Shown piece after piece: positions 46,915 to 55,776 of a stretch of DNA of 64,000 nt (positions within the stretch are counted from its first letter, which is position 1; every line of letters begins with the position of its first letter). Below the pieces are notes generated by a model. It saw nothing but the letters and a program-made list of their open reading frames with translations. It had not been told where the DNA came from and did not search any database. A program made the position numbers and the translations under genes. The stretch lies in assembly GCF_017695965.1 (NCBI RefSeq), contig NZ_JAAORM010000004.1:82563-146562 (forward strand). The letters run 5' to 3'. This stretch comes from Prochlorococcus marinus CUG1416 (GTDB lineage Bacteria; Cyanobacteriota; Cyanobacteriia; PCC-6307; Cyanobiaceae).

Positions 46915-47709
46915 CTAACTACAAATAGGTTTCAGGTCTGCATTAGGTGGCAAATCTAATTTTGATCTTAGGGGATTAACGGTCTTATAAAGTTTTTTAT
47001 ATTTTTCTGTAAGTTCTGGGAATTTACTTTGCTTTGCAATAAAACAATCTTTTTCTGTTGATGCAACTTTAATTATTGAACGCATTATTTCTAGTTCTTT
47101 CATATGTCTATTCATTTTATTAAGTATTACAGAATCAATCTCTCTATTTTCCCCTTTTTTTAGCCCTGATAATTTAGTGAAAAATTGATTCATAAATTCC
47201 AGTCTTCTTTTTTTGGGACTGAAATTAAAATTACGAAAATTTAAATCTTTCTTATCACCATAATCATTTAAATAAGAAAGTTTATTGAATACCTCATACT
47301 CAGGTTGTGCTGTATTCCAAGACAAAATATCTTCTGAATCAATTTGAATATCCTGTTTTGCCGAAATAAATGGAGCTTTTCTTGTTATGCCCATGATGTT
47401 AGTTCTTTTATCACCGATAGTAATTTTTAATTGTTTACTATTAGGAGCATTTAACTCAATAATTTTAAAAATCGCACCTGGAGTTGCATGAGGGCCATTA
47501 ACTCCATTTCCACTTATCCACTTAATATCCCAACCATCGCTATAAGTAACTAAAGGATACTTTGCTTGCCTTTTTAAAGAAGACTTTTTGTTAAAACATT
47601 TTTTGTATTCTTTTGGGTTTGAAAAATAACAAATATCTTCAGCTTTAATTTCGCCAATAAAAGACGAAATTAATCCAATAAATAAAATTGTTATGAATTT
47701 AATATTCAA
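46915..47709 (-). CDS. Exported protein, island family 3 (paralogue of the 46124 gene)
   Basis: 264 residues; signal peptide ending IKAED, then ICYFSNPKEYKKCF. Same length and same N- and C-terminal Cys motifs as the next gene, which starts 2 bp after its stop. Tandem duplication followed by strong divergence. No enzymatic motif is visible. Confidence 0.65.
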   Translation of the reverse strand: MNIKFITILFIGLISSFIGEIKAEDICYFSNPKEYKKCFNKKSSLKRQAKYPLVTYSDGWDIKWISGNGVNGPHATPGAIFKIIELNAPNSKQLKITIGDKRTNIMGITRKAPFISAKQDIQIDSEDILSWNTAQPEYEVFNKLSYLNDYGDKKDLNFRNFNFSPKKRRLEFMNQFFTKLSGLKKGENREIDSVILNKMNRHMKELEIMRSIIKVASTEKDCFIAKQSKFPELTEKYKKLYKTVNPLRSKLDLPPNADLKPICS

Positions 47710-47794
47710 AAGAATTTGGTTATTACAACCAAGTTAAATCCAGGCTTTTAAAAAATAAAGTTTGTGCGACAATTCTTATAATTATTATTTAAAA

Positions 47795-48544
47795 ATGAAA
47801 ATAGCAAATATCTTTGAAAAGAAATTCTTATTCAGAGTCGGAAGACATTTTTGGAATATTGTTGGTGTTAGTGGTTTTATAGCATTATTGACTGGGATTA
47901 TATTATTCGTTGAAGGTAACACCCTAGAGAATGCTAAAAGTAAAAAAAGATTTATTGGAAAAGATAAAATCATCACTTCTGAAAAAATATCCAACGTAAC
48001 AGCAGAGATGCTCACTTACGAAGAATGGAAAGATCAAAAAGGAAAAGAACAAAATCAATTATTATCTTTTGATGAATGGATAAAAGATAATGCCAGTAGC
48101 TCAGAGACCCTCCTCTCTTTTGACGAATGGCTACTTAATAAAGAAATTTCTATGCCTGAAAGATCAACTAGAGAGTATAAAAATCTTAAGAACCAATATC
48201 TCAAATATCAAGAAAACTTTATAAGTGGAGTTGGATCAAGTCAATATGATAACTATCAAGTTTATAAAGAAGATTTCTTAGAAAAGGCATCTCAAGAATA
48301 TGAAGGGTATGAAGTTTATAAAGAACCGTTTATGAAAGAACAAAAAACTCTAAGTTTTCAAAAGAAGCAACAGGAGAAAAAATATGATCAATATCTAGAT
48401 GATGTAGACAATAGAAATTCCTTAAAAAGAGGAAGAGCAATTGTTTCACCATTTGTCATGGGATATGGCTTGGCTGTAATTGCTTCTGCATCTCTATCTT
48501 CTGCAGTATTAGCTATTGAGAGAAATTCTAGAGATAAAGAATAA
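47795..48544 (+). CDS. Membrane protein with FDEW repeats
   Basis: I use ATG 47795 (MKIANIFEKKFLFRVG) over an upstream GTG. There is a membrane helix at about residues 25-45 and another near the C-terminus (about 218-240). Between them lie three short repeats (MLTYEEWKDQ, LLSFDEWIKD, LLSFDEWLLN) and then a Tyr-rich repeated part (YDNYQVYKEDF, YEGYEVYKEPF). Possibly a scaffold or binding region; no family known to me. Confidence 0.6.
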   Translation: MKIANIFEKKFLFRVGRHFWNIVGVSGFIALLTGIILFVEGNTLENAKSKKRFIGKDKIITSEKISNVTAEMLTYEEWKDQKGKEQNQLLSFDEWIKDNASSSETLLSFDEWLLNKEISMPERSTREYKNLKNQYLKYQENFISGVGSSQYDNYQVYKEDFLEKASQEYEGYEVYKEPFMKEQKTLSFQKKQQEKKYDQYLDDVDNRNSLKRGRAIVSPFVMGYGLAVIASASLSSAVLAIERNSRDKE

Positions 48545-48611
48545 TATTTATCTTTAAATAATTTTTATTTATGTACGACCTACTTATTAATGGGCACTAT
48601 GTCGTAGTGGG

Positions 48612-48632
48612 GAGCGCTAGGGGGAGCGCTAA
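48612..48632 (+). repeat. Right iteron pair GAGCGCTAG of module E-F
   Basis: GAGCGCTAG at 48612 and the near-identical GAGCGCTAA at 48624, 12 bp apart, 126 bp before att repeat F. It matches the pair at 46071. Confidence 0.75.
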
Positions 48633-48757
48633 GGTTACATACTTAGTATATAGGAGTATGTACTTTGTGATAGATTGAGACTCAAACACATTCCACCCAC
48701 TTATATAAACTCTAGTTATAGCAAGGAAATATTGATTAATCTCAAACAAATAGCGGA

Positions 48758-48803
48758 GTGCTTTGGGAGCACTAGGTCGCAGGTTCGAATCCTGTCGCCC
48801 CGA
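48758..48803 (+). repeat. att repeat F (3' half of tRNA-Pro)
   Basis: An exact copy of the tRNA-Pro 3' half. The right flank TAGTTATAGCAATAGATCTC is of the same class as after repeats C and D. Confidence 0.95.
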
Positions 48804-48851
48804 TAGTTATAGCAATAGATCTCAGCAATACCAAAAAGTGAGTCTCAAAAA

Positions 48852-48903
48852 TCCGTAGAAAATTCCGTAGATATTTATGGAAATTAACAAAAACTTCTAC
48901 GGA
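48852..48903 (+). repeat. Left iterons TCCGTAG of module F-G
   Basis: TCCGTAG occurs at 48852 and 48864 (12 bp apart) and as its reverse complement TTCTACGGA at 48895-48903. The same motif lies beside the recombinase at 62378-62394. Confidence 0.7.
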
Positions 48904-49196
48904 AGTTGGAGGATATATGTGCAATTAAATGTTGAATACAGGCAATAGGGGACTATATTATGATCAATCGGATTGCAGCGAGTGACTTTTCGTTCCCTTA
49001 TATATAAGGGCGTGATCAACCTTAATAGGCAATGTTTACGAAGAAACCTCCGCCAACCCCCTTCCACTACCGCTACGAAGCAAGCATGGTTGCCCTTCTT
49101 GAAAAGCGGATTTATAGATGGAGCTCTAAGAGTGAGACGTAGTTTCTGGGGAGGGTCTGCAGATTAAACAAAAAATCAAATGTTTTTTCTCAGATC
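48904..49196. other. 293-bp control region before the replication genes
   Basis: Contains a perfect 16-bp palindrome CCCTTATATATAAGGG at 48995-49010 and a stretch (49020-49165) clearly richer in G and C than its surroundings, with no credible gene (a 64-codon TTG frame there has no support). It may hold the promoter, operator or origin used by the genes that follow. Confidence 0.4.
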
Positions 49197-49472
49197 ATGG
49201 CGTTATCAACTTGGCTTCCTTTAGAGGATTTAGCAGAGCAACTATATTGTTCAGAACGTACTATCTATAAACTTAAAGCTTCCAATGTATTTGAAGCAGG
49301 AACTTGTTTTTATCGGATAGGTAATGGACAAGAAAAAGGGAAATGTATTTACAACTTAGAAAAATGTAGAGAAGCCCTACTCCTGCATACAAAGGAAGGA
49401 CAAGAAAAGAAGAAAGGAACTCGATATAGCAAAAAAATGCTTAAAGACCTTGTTTCAAGGGAGGTTAAGTAA
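49197..49472 (+). CDS. Small HTH DNA-binding protein upstream of the helicase
   Basis: 91 residues with an N-terminal HTH (TWLPLEDLAEQLYCSERTIY, then KLKAS) of the excisionase/MerR kind and a basic tail. Its stop overlaps the next start (TAATG), so it is translationally coupled to the helicase. A role in copy control, excision or helicase loading is inferred from place only. Confidence 0.65.
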   Translation: MALSTWLPLEDLAEQLYCSERTIYKLKASNVFEAGTCFYRIGNGQEKGKCIYNLEKCREALLLHTKEGQEKKKGTRYSKKMLKDLVSREVK

Positions 49473-50869
49473 TGAGTAACAACAAAAAAGATCCAGAAAC
49501 ACAAAAAATAATAGCTAAAGAAAAAACTAAAAAATTCGGCTCAGACGAATACGCCATTAGTCCTTTTGGCACTTTGTATAAAACTTATAAAAGAACAAGT
49601 ATTCAAAAGCCAGCTAATAGGCAAACTAAATATAAGAAAAGGGAAGCAAAAACAATTACTGAAAGGTTAATTTCATTTGACGATGAAGTAGATACCTTTT
49701 TTAAAAGTGATTGTGAAATTCAATCAAAAGACAGAATAGTTTACTTAAGGGATAAAGCAAAAAATCTTGGCTTAAATCTCAGAGATAGTGAAATCAGAGC
49801 AAAGATTTGGGAAGGTCGTAAACGATCTAAAGGACTTGTAACAATGCTTGCTCCAGACATGGAAATAAATGCACCACAAGAGGTTTGGCTAGTCGAGGAT
49901 TTAATAATGAAATCAGATACAAACCTTCTTATTGCTTCTCCTAAAGTTGGAAAAACTACTTTAGTTATTGACTTGATTGGCAAATGGAGTCGAGGCGTTG
50001 AAGATTCCTATTTGGGCAAAAAGTTCATCGGAAAGTGTCCTCCAGTTTTTATTGTGGGGACTGACATGCCTAGGTCAAGGTGGTTACCACTTCTAAATAG
50101 ATTTGGACTCGCAGAACGAATAGGAAAAGATAAATGGAAATTATTAAATCCAATAGTTGGCTTATTTACTCAAAACGAATCATTACATCTTGATGACTCT
50201 GGATTGTCTCGTATTGGAGAGTTGGTTAGTAAGCATGAAGGGTGTTTATTGTTGATAGATAGTTACTCAAAAGTTGTTGCACCTCTTGGAGTTAAAGAAG
50301 CTGACGCAAGTTTTGCTGGACCTATTGGAGATCTTCAAGAGGTTGTCGCTCCTTTTGGAGTAACTACAATTGTCATTCACCACAGTGGCAAAAAAAGTTT
50401 AGGGTCTGGTGCTGTGATGGCTTCAAGGGGTTCAACTGCTCTTCCCGCTGCAGTATCTCAAGTTATAAATTTAAAATGGTTTAATAGAGACGAAAATCGT
50501 CAGGATAAAAGAATACTTCTTGAAACTGAAGGTAGAGGAATGTCTTTAGAGGCAATAATTTTGCAAACTCAATATGGTTTTGAAACGGAGGGAAATGCAA
50601 CTGATGTTATAGAAAAGCAGAAGGAAAAAGAGAAAATCGCAAGATTACAAGACAGTCAAGCTGAGGTATTTGAAGAGGTAAAAGATAGAAGACCTCAAGA
50701 AGTAACTTCTGGTGATATTAAAAATGCTTTAAGGATTGGTGATAGGTCTGCTCTTAGGTCATTAAGGGCATTAGAACGAAAGGGTTTATTAATTAGTGAA
50801 ACCAGAAGAACTGATAAAGGTAGATGCGTAGTTTTTAAAATATCACCAACAACTGTCTTAACTGACTAG
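49472..50869 (+). CDS. RepA-like hexameric helicase/primase-type ATPase (RecA fold)
   Basis: 465 residues. The N-terminal 130 residues are charged. The RecA-like core has Walker A ASPKVGKTT (about 155-163), Walker B GCLLLIDSYSK and the sensor TIVIHHSGKKSLGSGA, the pattern of plasmid RepA and phage/satellite AAA_25 ATPases. A C-terminal winged helix (EVTSGDIKNALRIGDRSALR, then SLRALERKGLL) could bind DNA. It suggests that the element can replicate after excision. No separate primase gene is seen. Confidence 0.8.
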   Translation: MSNNKKDPETQKIIAKEKTKKFGSDEYAISPFGTLYKTYKRTSIQKPANRQTKYKKREAKTITERLISFDDEVDTFFKSDCEIQSKDRIVYLRDKAKNLGLNLRDSEIRAKIWEGRKRSKGLVTMLAPDMEINAPQEVWLVEDLIMKSDTNLLIASPKVGKTTLVIDLIGKWSRGVEDSYLGKKFIGKCPPVFIVGTDMPRSRWLPLLNRFGLAERIGKDKWKLLNPIVGLFTQNESLHLDDSGLSRIGELVSKHEGCLLLIDSYSKVVAPLGVKEADASFAGPIGDLQEVVAPFGVTTIVIHHSGKKSLGSGAVMASRGSTALPAAVSQVINLKWFNRDENRQDKRILLETEGRGMSLEAIILQTQYGFETEGNATDVIEKQKEKEKIARLQDSQAEVFEEVKDRRPQEVTSGDIKNALRIGDRSALRSLRALERKGLLISETRRTDKGRCVVFKISPTTVLTD

Positions 50870-51006
50870 ATGTCTTAGGTGACTAAACGGTCTGATCCTT
50901 ACAAGACATTGGACACTTCAGATACATAAGATGTATAGACACATTAGGCACCTTTAATAAAAAATTTTCGAAATTATTTATGAAAAAAGGAACTGATACT
51001 ATTATC

Positions 51007-51055
51007 TTTTGGGTCCTTTCTAGAGTAAGCGGGTGGGTAATTTCGGACCCCAAAA
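51007..51055 (+). other. Inverted repeat in the spacer after the helicase gene
   Basis: TTTTGGGTCC pairs with GGACCCCAAAA (one bulged C) over a 28-base GC-richer loop. There is no T run after it, so it is not a normal terminator; it could be an RNA structure or protein-binding site. The 269-bp spacer otherwise has no gene. Confidence 0.4.
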
Positions 51056-51138
51056 ATCTACTAGGTGAAGGGTTAAAAAATTAGACACACTTTTACAATC
51101 TCTTACTCATATAAATGGACTAGAATAATTGCATAGCA

Positions 51139-51414
51139 GTGAATCTCACCAAATGTAAATTTTGTAAGATGAAACCAAAATCATTCGAAATTGAAGCCTT
51201 TACTATTAGCTATGCAGCCAAAAAATTAGGTTATAAATCCACCAAAACAATCTATCGACTTCTTAAAAGAGATTTATTAGAAGACTATGTTTTTTTAGAA
51301 AAATCAGGAAGAGTTTATTTAATATTAGAGCCACCAAATCGTCCAACTTTAGCCAATAAAATTAGAGAAAATATTCAATATAGAAGAAATAATATTATCA
51401 TGCGGTGCAAGTAG
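51139..51414 (+). CDS. Small HTH protein
   Basis: 91 residues from GTG 51139 (ATG 51169 is an alternative). The core EAFTISYAAKKLGYKSTKTI then YRLLKRDLLED is an excisionase/MerR-type HTH. It has three Cys near the N-terminus (KCKFCK) if the GTG start is right. Likely a regulator or recombination directionality factor of module F-G. Confidence 0.6.
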   Translation: MNLTKCKFCKMKPKSFEIEAFTISYAAKKLGYKSTKTIYRLLKRDLLEDYVFLEKSGRVYLILEPPNRPTLANKIRENIQYRRNNIIMRCK

Positions 51415-51428
51415 TAAGCGTTTCATTT
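51405..51428 (-). pseudogene. Remnant of an exported-protein gene start
   Basis: GTAGTAAGCGTTTCATTT is identical to 33225-33242, the 5' end of the exported-protein gene at 32881. With the preceding GTGCA the match extends across a 12-base deletion. Read leftward it encodes MKRLLL and then leaves frame. It marks a recombination junction between modules. Confidence 0.65.
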
Positions 51429-51431
51429 TAT

Positions 51432-51662
51432 TTAAAAATCATCAATAATACTTAAAGTCAGATAATCATTTATTTGATTTACATTAACTAAATTTCTTGA
51501 TGTAAAAATTGTGGGGATAAACATACAAGTTATCATCAATGAAGCAAAAGTTAGTACATATACTTTCGGTTTTAAAGTAAAACCTTTAAGCCTTTTATGT
51601 GAAAAATCTGAGTTAAATCTTTTTGATTCTTGCCTGTTAAAGATTGCTTTCTCATTGCAAGA
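51432..51662 (-). pseudogene. Possible degraded membrane-protein ORF
   Basis: A reverse-strand frame of 76 codons has no start codon in its first part but encodes a hydrophobic helix (VLTFASLMITCMFIPTIF) and a polar end. It is probably a gene fragment. The spacer 51415-51742 contains nothing else that I can support. Confidence 0.3.
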
Positions 51663-51742
51663 CTAAAGCTGAGTGGATGGAACAATCAGGAATGACTTAT
51701 GACAGGGAATCAGAAGTTAATTAATAAAATCTAACGTATAAC

Positions 51743-52063
51743 TTATTCGCAGGAACGTTTTCTATGCGAGGAATGATCTGTCAAAGAAGTTATCCATTCC
51801 TTGATCAAAAAGAGAGACTCTTTATTTAGGCTGTAGTAGACCCATCTACCTTCTTGTCTATCAGAGATAAGACCAGCTTCCTTCAAAATTTTTATGTGAT
51901 ATGAAATTCTTGATTGAGATAACTTAGTTAATTTCATAATATCGCAAACACAAACTTCTCCATCCATCATTAGGTCAATTATTTCTAGCCTAAAAGGATC
52001 AGAAAATGAAACCATCAACTTAGATATATTTTCTTTTTTTACTTTGCTAATATCTTTTAACAA
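51743..52063 (-). CDS. arsR: ArsR/SmtB-family metalloregulator
   Basis: 106 residues. Winged helix with the As(III)-type metal site on the recognition helix (VCVCDIMKLTKLSQSRISYH) and LKEAGLISDRQEGRWVYYSL. The Cys-x-Cys is the arsenite-binding pair of ArsR. It is divergent from gap, with a perfect operator-like palindrome in the 117-bp gap between them. It ends CE after a Ser/His/Arg tail. Confidence 0.9.
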   Translation of the reverse strand: MLKDISKVKKENISKLMVSFSDPFRLEIIDLMMDGEVCVCDIMKLTKLSQSRISYHIKILKEAGLISDRQEGRWVYYSLNKESLFLIKEWITSLTDHSSHRKRSCE

Positions 52064-52128
52064 TTTTAAATTAATTAGATTTTCCTAAATATAGCTTAAA
52101 TAAAAAAGATTTCATTAATCAAAACATC

Positions 52129-52158
52129 TTGATACATCAAATTATTTTGATGTATAAT
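52129..52158 (+). promoter_or_regulatory. gap-arsJ promoter overlapped by a perfect ArsR-type operator
   Basis: A sigma-70 promoter is visible: -35 TTGATA (52129-52134), 18-bp spacer, extended -10 TGTATAAT (TATAAT at 52153-52158). A perfect 10-bp inverted repeat ATACATCAAA-ttat-TTTGATGTAT (52132-52155) covers the spacer and parts of both boxes, so a bound repressor would exclude RNA polymerase. Confidence 0.8.
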
Positions 52159-52180
52159 TTCAATAGAAAATTTCAAAGTT

Positions 52181-53203
52181 ATGAAAATTGGAATTAATGG
52201 TTTTGGAAGAATTGGCAGATTAGTTTTCAGAGCATTATGGGATAGAGCTGATATAGAAATAACTCACTTAAATGAGATAGCAGGAGATTCGAATGCTGCT
52301 GCACATCTACTCGAATTTGATTCAGTCCATGGCAGATGGGTTAAAGATATAAAGGTTAAAGAAAAAGAAATAATAATTGATGGAAAGAAATTAGCTTACA
52401 CATCTTTTAAAAATTACCTTGATGTTCCTTGGGAAAAATCTTCTGTAGATATTATTTTGGAATGTACAGGAAAGAATAAAAAGCCAGAAAAACTAAATCC
52501 CTATTTTGAATCTCTAGGGATGAAAAGAGTAATAGTAGCTTGTCCAGTTAAGGGAATTGTTGCAGGAGCTGAATCACTTAATGTTGTTTATGGCATAAAT
52601 CAAAGTCTTTATGACCCTTCCAAACATAAATTAGTAACTGCAGCATCCTGCACTACAAATTGTTTAGCTCCGATAGTAAAGGTAATTAATGAAAATTTTT
52701 CAATTAAACATGGTGCTATTACAACTATTCACGATGTCACGAACACTCAAGTTCCTGTAGATTTTTATAAAAGTGATTTGAGGAGAGCAAGAGGATGTAT
52801 GCAAAGTTTAATACCTACTACCACTGGGTCTGCTAAAGCTATCGCTGAGATCTTTCCAGAATTAAAAGGAAAATTAAATGGACATGCAGTCAGAGTTCCT
52901 CTACTTAATGGTTCTTTAACAGATGCAGTTTTTGAATTAAATAAAGAAGTGAAAACTGAACAAGTAAATATGGCACTTAAGGAAGCTTCAGAAACTTATT
53001 TAAAAGGAATTCTTGGCTACGAAGAAAGACCTTTAGTTTCTGCAGATTATGTAAATGACTCTAGAAGTTCAATAGTTGATAGTTTATCGACGATGGTTGT
53101 TAATTCAAATTTATTAAAGATATACGCTTGGTATGACAACGAGTGGGGTTACAGCTGCAGACTTGCAGATCTTACTGAATACGTAATCAAAAAAGATATT
53201 TAA
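52181..53203 (+). CDS. gap: Glyceraldehyde-3-phosphate dehydrogenase of the arsenate-export operon
   Basis: 340 residues, full length. NAD(P) motif [10 protein letters not shown] at the N-terminus and active site [12 protein letters not shown] with Cys157. It is not the usual Calvin-cycle neighbourhood: it follows an ArsR operator and is 11 bp ahead of arsJ. In such operons GAPDH uses arsenate in place of phosphate to make 1-arseno-3-phosphoglycerate for export. Confidence 0.93.
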   Translation: MKIGINGFGRIGRLVFRALWDRADIEITHLNEIAGDSNAAAHLLEFDSVHGRWVKDIKVKEKEIIIDGKKLAYTSFKNYLDVPWEKSSVDIILECTGKNKKPEKLNPYFESLGMKRVIVACPVKGIVAGAESLNVVYGINQSLYDPSKHKLVTAASCTTNCLAPIVKVINENFSIKHGAITTIHDVTNTQVPVDFYKSDLRRARGCMQSLIPTTTGSAKAIAEIFPELKGKLNGHAVRVPLLNGSLTDAVFELNKEVKTEQVNMALKEASETYLKGILGYEERPLVSADYVNDSRSSIVDSLSTMVVNSNLLKIYAWYDNEWGYSCRLADLTEYVIKKDI

Positions 53204-53214
53204 TTTATGTCTTT

Positions 53215-54474
53215 ATGAAGTTATCTAATATTCAACAATATAGTGTTGTAACAGCTAACTATTGGGCGTTCACGCTTACTGACGGCGCATTAAGATTATT
53301 AGTTGTTGGTCACTTTCATGAGCTAGGTTACACAACTCTACAAATTGCTTTACTTTTCCTTTTTTATGAGTTTTTTGGAATAATTACTAATTTATATGGT
53401 GGTTGGATAGGAGCAAGATATGGTTTAAGGCTTACTTTATGGATTGGGACTATCCTTCAAATCATTGCTCTTTTCATGCTTATTCCAGTTAAGGAGGATT
53501 GGCCAGTAATATTTAGTGTCGTATACGTTATGGTTGCTCAAGCAGTCAGTGGGATAGCAAAAGATTTAAACAAAATGAGTGCTAAAAGTGCTGTTAAGAC
53601 AGTTGTTCCAGAAACAAGTAATGGCAATGATACTGGCCAAAAACAACTTTTTAAATGGGTTGCTATTTTAACTGGATCTAAAAATGCTCTTAAGGGAGTT
53701 GGGTTCTTCTTGGGTGGACTTTTATATAAGTTATTTGGATTCAATAATGCTGTAGGAATTATGGGTTTTGGACTCTGCATAGCCTTTTTATTGACATTAA
53801 TTTTGCCTAGAGAAATTGGTAAGATGAAAACCAAACCAGCTTTTAATGATCTTTTTTCAAAATCAAATGCAATAAATATTCTTTCAGCAGCAAGATTCTT
53901 TCTTTTTGGAGCAAGAGATGTTTGGTTTGTTGTAGCTCTTCCAGTATTCCTAGATATGGCATTTGGTTGGGACTACATGGAAATAGGATTATTTCTTGGG
54001 GCCTGGGTAATAGGTTATGGAATTGTTCAGGCTTCGGCTCCAGCAATTAGAAAGATGTGGGGCCAGAAAGAAAGTCCAGATCGTAAAGCTATCCAATTTT
54101 GGAGTGCCGTATTAATGGTCATACCATCTTTGATAGGAGTCGCATTATGGAGAGAAAGTTCTCCATCGATAGCAATAATTTTAGGACTTACTATTTTTGG
54201 ATTTGTTTTTGCAATGAATTCCTCCACACATTCTTATATGATTTTGGCCTACTCTGATAATGAAAAAGTCAGTTTAAATGTTGGCTTCTATTACATGGCA
54301 AATGCTGCTGGAAGACTAGTTGGAACATTACTATCTGGCTTACTATTTATGATTGGGAGAAATCCGAGTATTGGTCTTCAATATTGTCTTTATTTTTCAT
54401 CACTTCTAATATTATTATCTTGGATTTCGAGTCTTAAATTACCATCAATCAAACAAAGCTTATCATCACCATAA
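53215..54474 (+). CDS. arsJ: ArsJ organoarsenical (1-arseno-3-phosphoglycerate) efflux permease, MFS
   Basis: 419 residues with about 12 membrane helices. The start QYSVVTANYWAFTLTDGALR and the loop AQAVSGIAKDLNKMSAKSAV are characteristic of ArsJ. It exports the unstable product of the GAPDH encoded just before it, giving arsenate resistance. The pair gap-arsJ under ArsR is a known module. Confidence 0.92.
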   Translation: MKLSNIQQYSVVTANYWAFTLTDGALRLLVVGHFHELGYTTLQIALLFLFYEFFGIITNLYGGWIGARYGLRLTLWIGTILQIIALFMLIPVKEDWPVIFSVVYVMVAQAVSGIAKDLNKMSAKSAVKTVVPETSNGNDTGQKQLFKWVAILTGSKNALKGVGFFLGGLLYKLFGFNNAVGIMGFGLCIAFLLTLILPREIGKMKTKPAFNDLFSKSNAINILSAARFFLFGARDVWFVVALPVFLDMAFGWDYMEIGLFLGAWVIGYGIVQASAPAIRKMWGQKESPDRKAIQFWSAVLMVIPSLIGVALWRESSPSIAIILGLTIFGFVFAMNSSTHSYMILAYSDNEKVSLNVGFYYMANAAGRLVGTLLSGLLFMIGRNPSIGLQYCLYFSSLLILLSWISSLKLPSIKQSLSSP

Positions 54475-54504
54475 AAACTAATTTTTAGAAATTAGAGTAT
54501 TTAA

Positions 54505-55731
54505 ATGGCAAAAATATCCTTAATTGAACTTGCAAAAATTTTTCTAAAAATTGGTATTTTCAGTTTTGGAGGACCATATGCTCATATTTCTTTATTCGAA
54601 GATGAACTTATAAATAATAAAAAACTAATCTCTACCCAATCTTTTGAAAAAGGTATTGGTTTATGTCAATTGCTTCCAGGGCCAATATCCACTCAATTAG
54701 CAATATATATAGGTCTTAAAATTAATGGTTATCTTGGTGGATTGATATCCGGTATATGTTTCATTATCCCAGGATTCATTTCGGTATTAGTTCTTAGCTT
54801 TTTTTGGCAAATTTATTCTGGATCAAAATTTCTAAGTGATTTAATTTATTTTAATCCTCCTATTATTGCAGGAATAATTTTTTCATTCTCATTAGTTCTA
54901 TTAAAAAAAAGATTAAAGTTTGATCGAATATTATTCTCTAGCTCAATATTATTTCTACTTATATTTGCCAAATATAATAGTATTCAATTTCCACTAATTA
55001 CAATACTTACTATTGCAGGATTGATAAATATATTTTTAAAGAAATTCAAAGATATTTTTTATAGCTTGGTCCCTTTATCTATATTTTCAACAACCTCATT
55101 TTTGAGTAGTACACTCTTTTTAGATATTTTTAAGTTCTATAATTTTTTGAAGGATTCTTTAAACTCAAAGTTTTTAATAAATTATCTTAATCTGTTTTTT
55201 TTCTTCTTGAAATCGGGACTTTTTATATTTGGAGGCGGATTAGTAATTATTCCTCTAATGAGTGATTATGTTATCTCGCAAGGATGGTTAACAAATGATG
55301 AATTTATTGATGGCATAATGATTGGCCAGATAACACCTGGTCCTGTCTTATTAACTACAAGTTTTATTGGATATAAAGCAGGTTTTTCAATTGGAGGTAT
55401 TAATGAGGCTTTAAAGTATTCATTAATATCAACGTTTGCAATATTTTTACCAAGTTTTATTTTGATTTTTGTTTTTGGGAAAGGCTTCATAAAAAACAGA
55501 ATTAAATCTGTTAATTATTTTATCGAAGGAGTAATCAATACAATTCCAGGAGCAGTTATTTTTTCTGGCTTTAATTTAATTGAAGATAGTTTTTCATCAA
55601 AATACTTTTTAATTAGCTCTATTTTTATAGTTTTAATCTCCACACTATTATCTTTTTTAAAAATAGTTCCAACATACATACTTATTCTTTTTTCTTTAAT
55701 ATTAGGCTTGTCAAAATATTTGTTTGCATAA
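54505..55731 (+). CDS. chrA: ChrA-family chromate/anion transporter, two-domain
   Basis: 408 residues with two homologous halves. Half 1: [16 protein letters not shown], then [19 protein letters not shown]. Half 2: [16 protein letters not shown], then [20 protein letters not shown]. Both PGP motifs are kept, as in long-chain ChrA. It is placed 30 bp after arsJ, probably in the same transcript, extending oxyanion handling to chromate or a similar ion. Confidence 0.88.
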   Translation: MAKISLIELAKIFLKIGIFSFGGPYAHISLFEDELINNKKLISTQSFEKGIGLCQLLPGPISTQLAIYIGLKINGYLGGLISGICFIIPGFISVLVLSFFWQIYSGSKFLSDLIYFNPPIIAGIIFSFSLVLLKKRLKFDRILFSSSILFLLIFAKYNSIQFPLITILTIAGLINIFLKKFKDIFYSLVPLSIFSTTSFLSSTLFLDIFKFYNFLKDSLNSKFLINYLNLFFFFLKSGLFIFGGGLVIIPLMSDYVISQGWLTNDEFIDGIMIGQITPGPVLLTTSFIGYKAGFSIGGINEALKYSLISTFAIFLPSFILIFVFGKGFIKNRIKSVNYFIEGVINTIPGAVIFSGFNLIEDSFSSKYFLISSIFIVLISTLLSFLKIVPTYILILFSLILGLSKYLFA

Positions 55732-55760
55732 AAAAAGGAGGAAATAAATTCCTCCTTTTA
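55731..55760. terminator. Bidirectional terminator between chrA and pstS
   Basis: AAAAGGAGGAA/TTCCTCCTTTT stem with ATAAA loop and A and T runs on the two sides. It serves the convergent chrA and pstS transcripts. Confidence 0.88.
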
Positions 55761-55776
55761 AGTATTGTCTTACGGT

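Larger units (their letters stand above)
45997..48803. mobile_element. Island module E-F (no recombinase, matched iterons at both ends)
   Basis: Bounded by att repeats E and F. The GAGCGCTAG pair (12 bp apart) occurs at both ends although no recombinase lies between. Cargo: two exported paralogues and a membrane protein with FDEW repeats. Confidence 0.7.

Noticed and set aside
48973..49167. A 64-codon rightward ORF from a TTG
   Set aside because: It spans the palindrome and control region, has low-complexity Arg-rich translation and no ribosome-binding site.
52181..53203. The gap gene as the main Calvin-cycle GAPDH
   Set aside because: Its place under an ArsR operator and directly before arsJ fits the arsenate-export type; a separate photosynthetic GAPDH is expected elsewhere.
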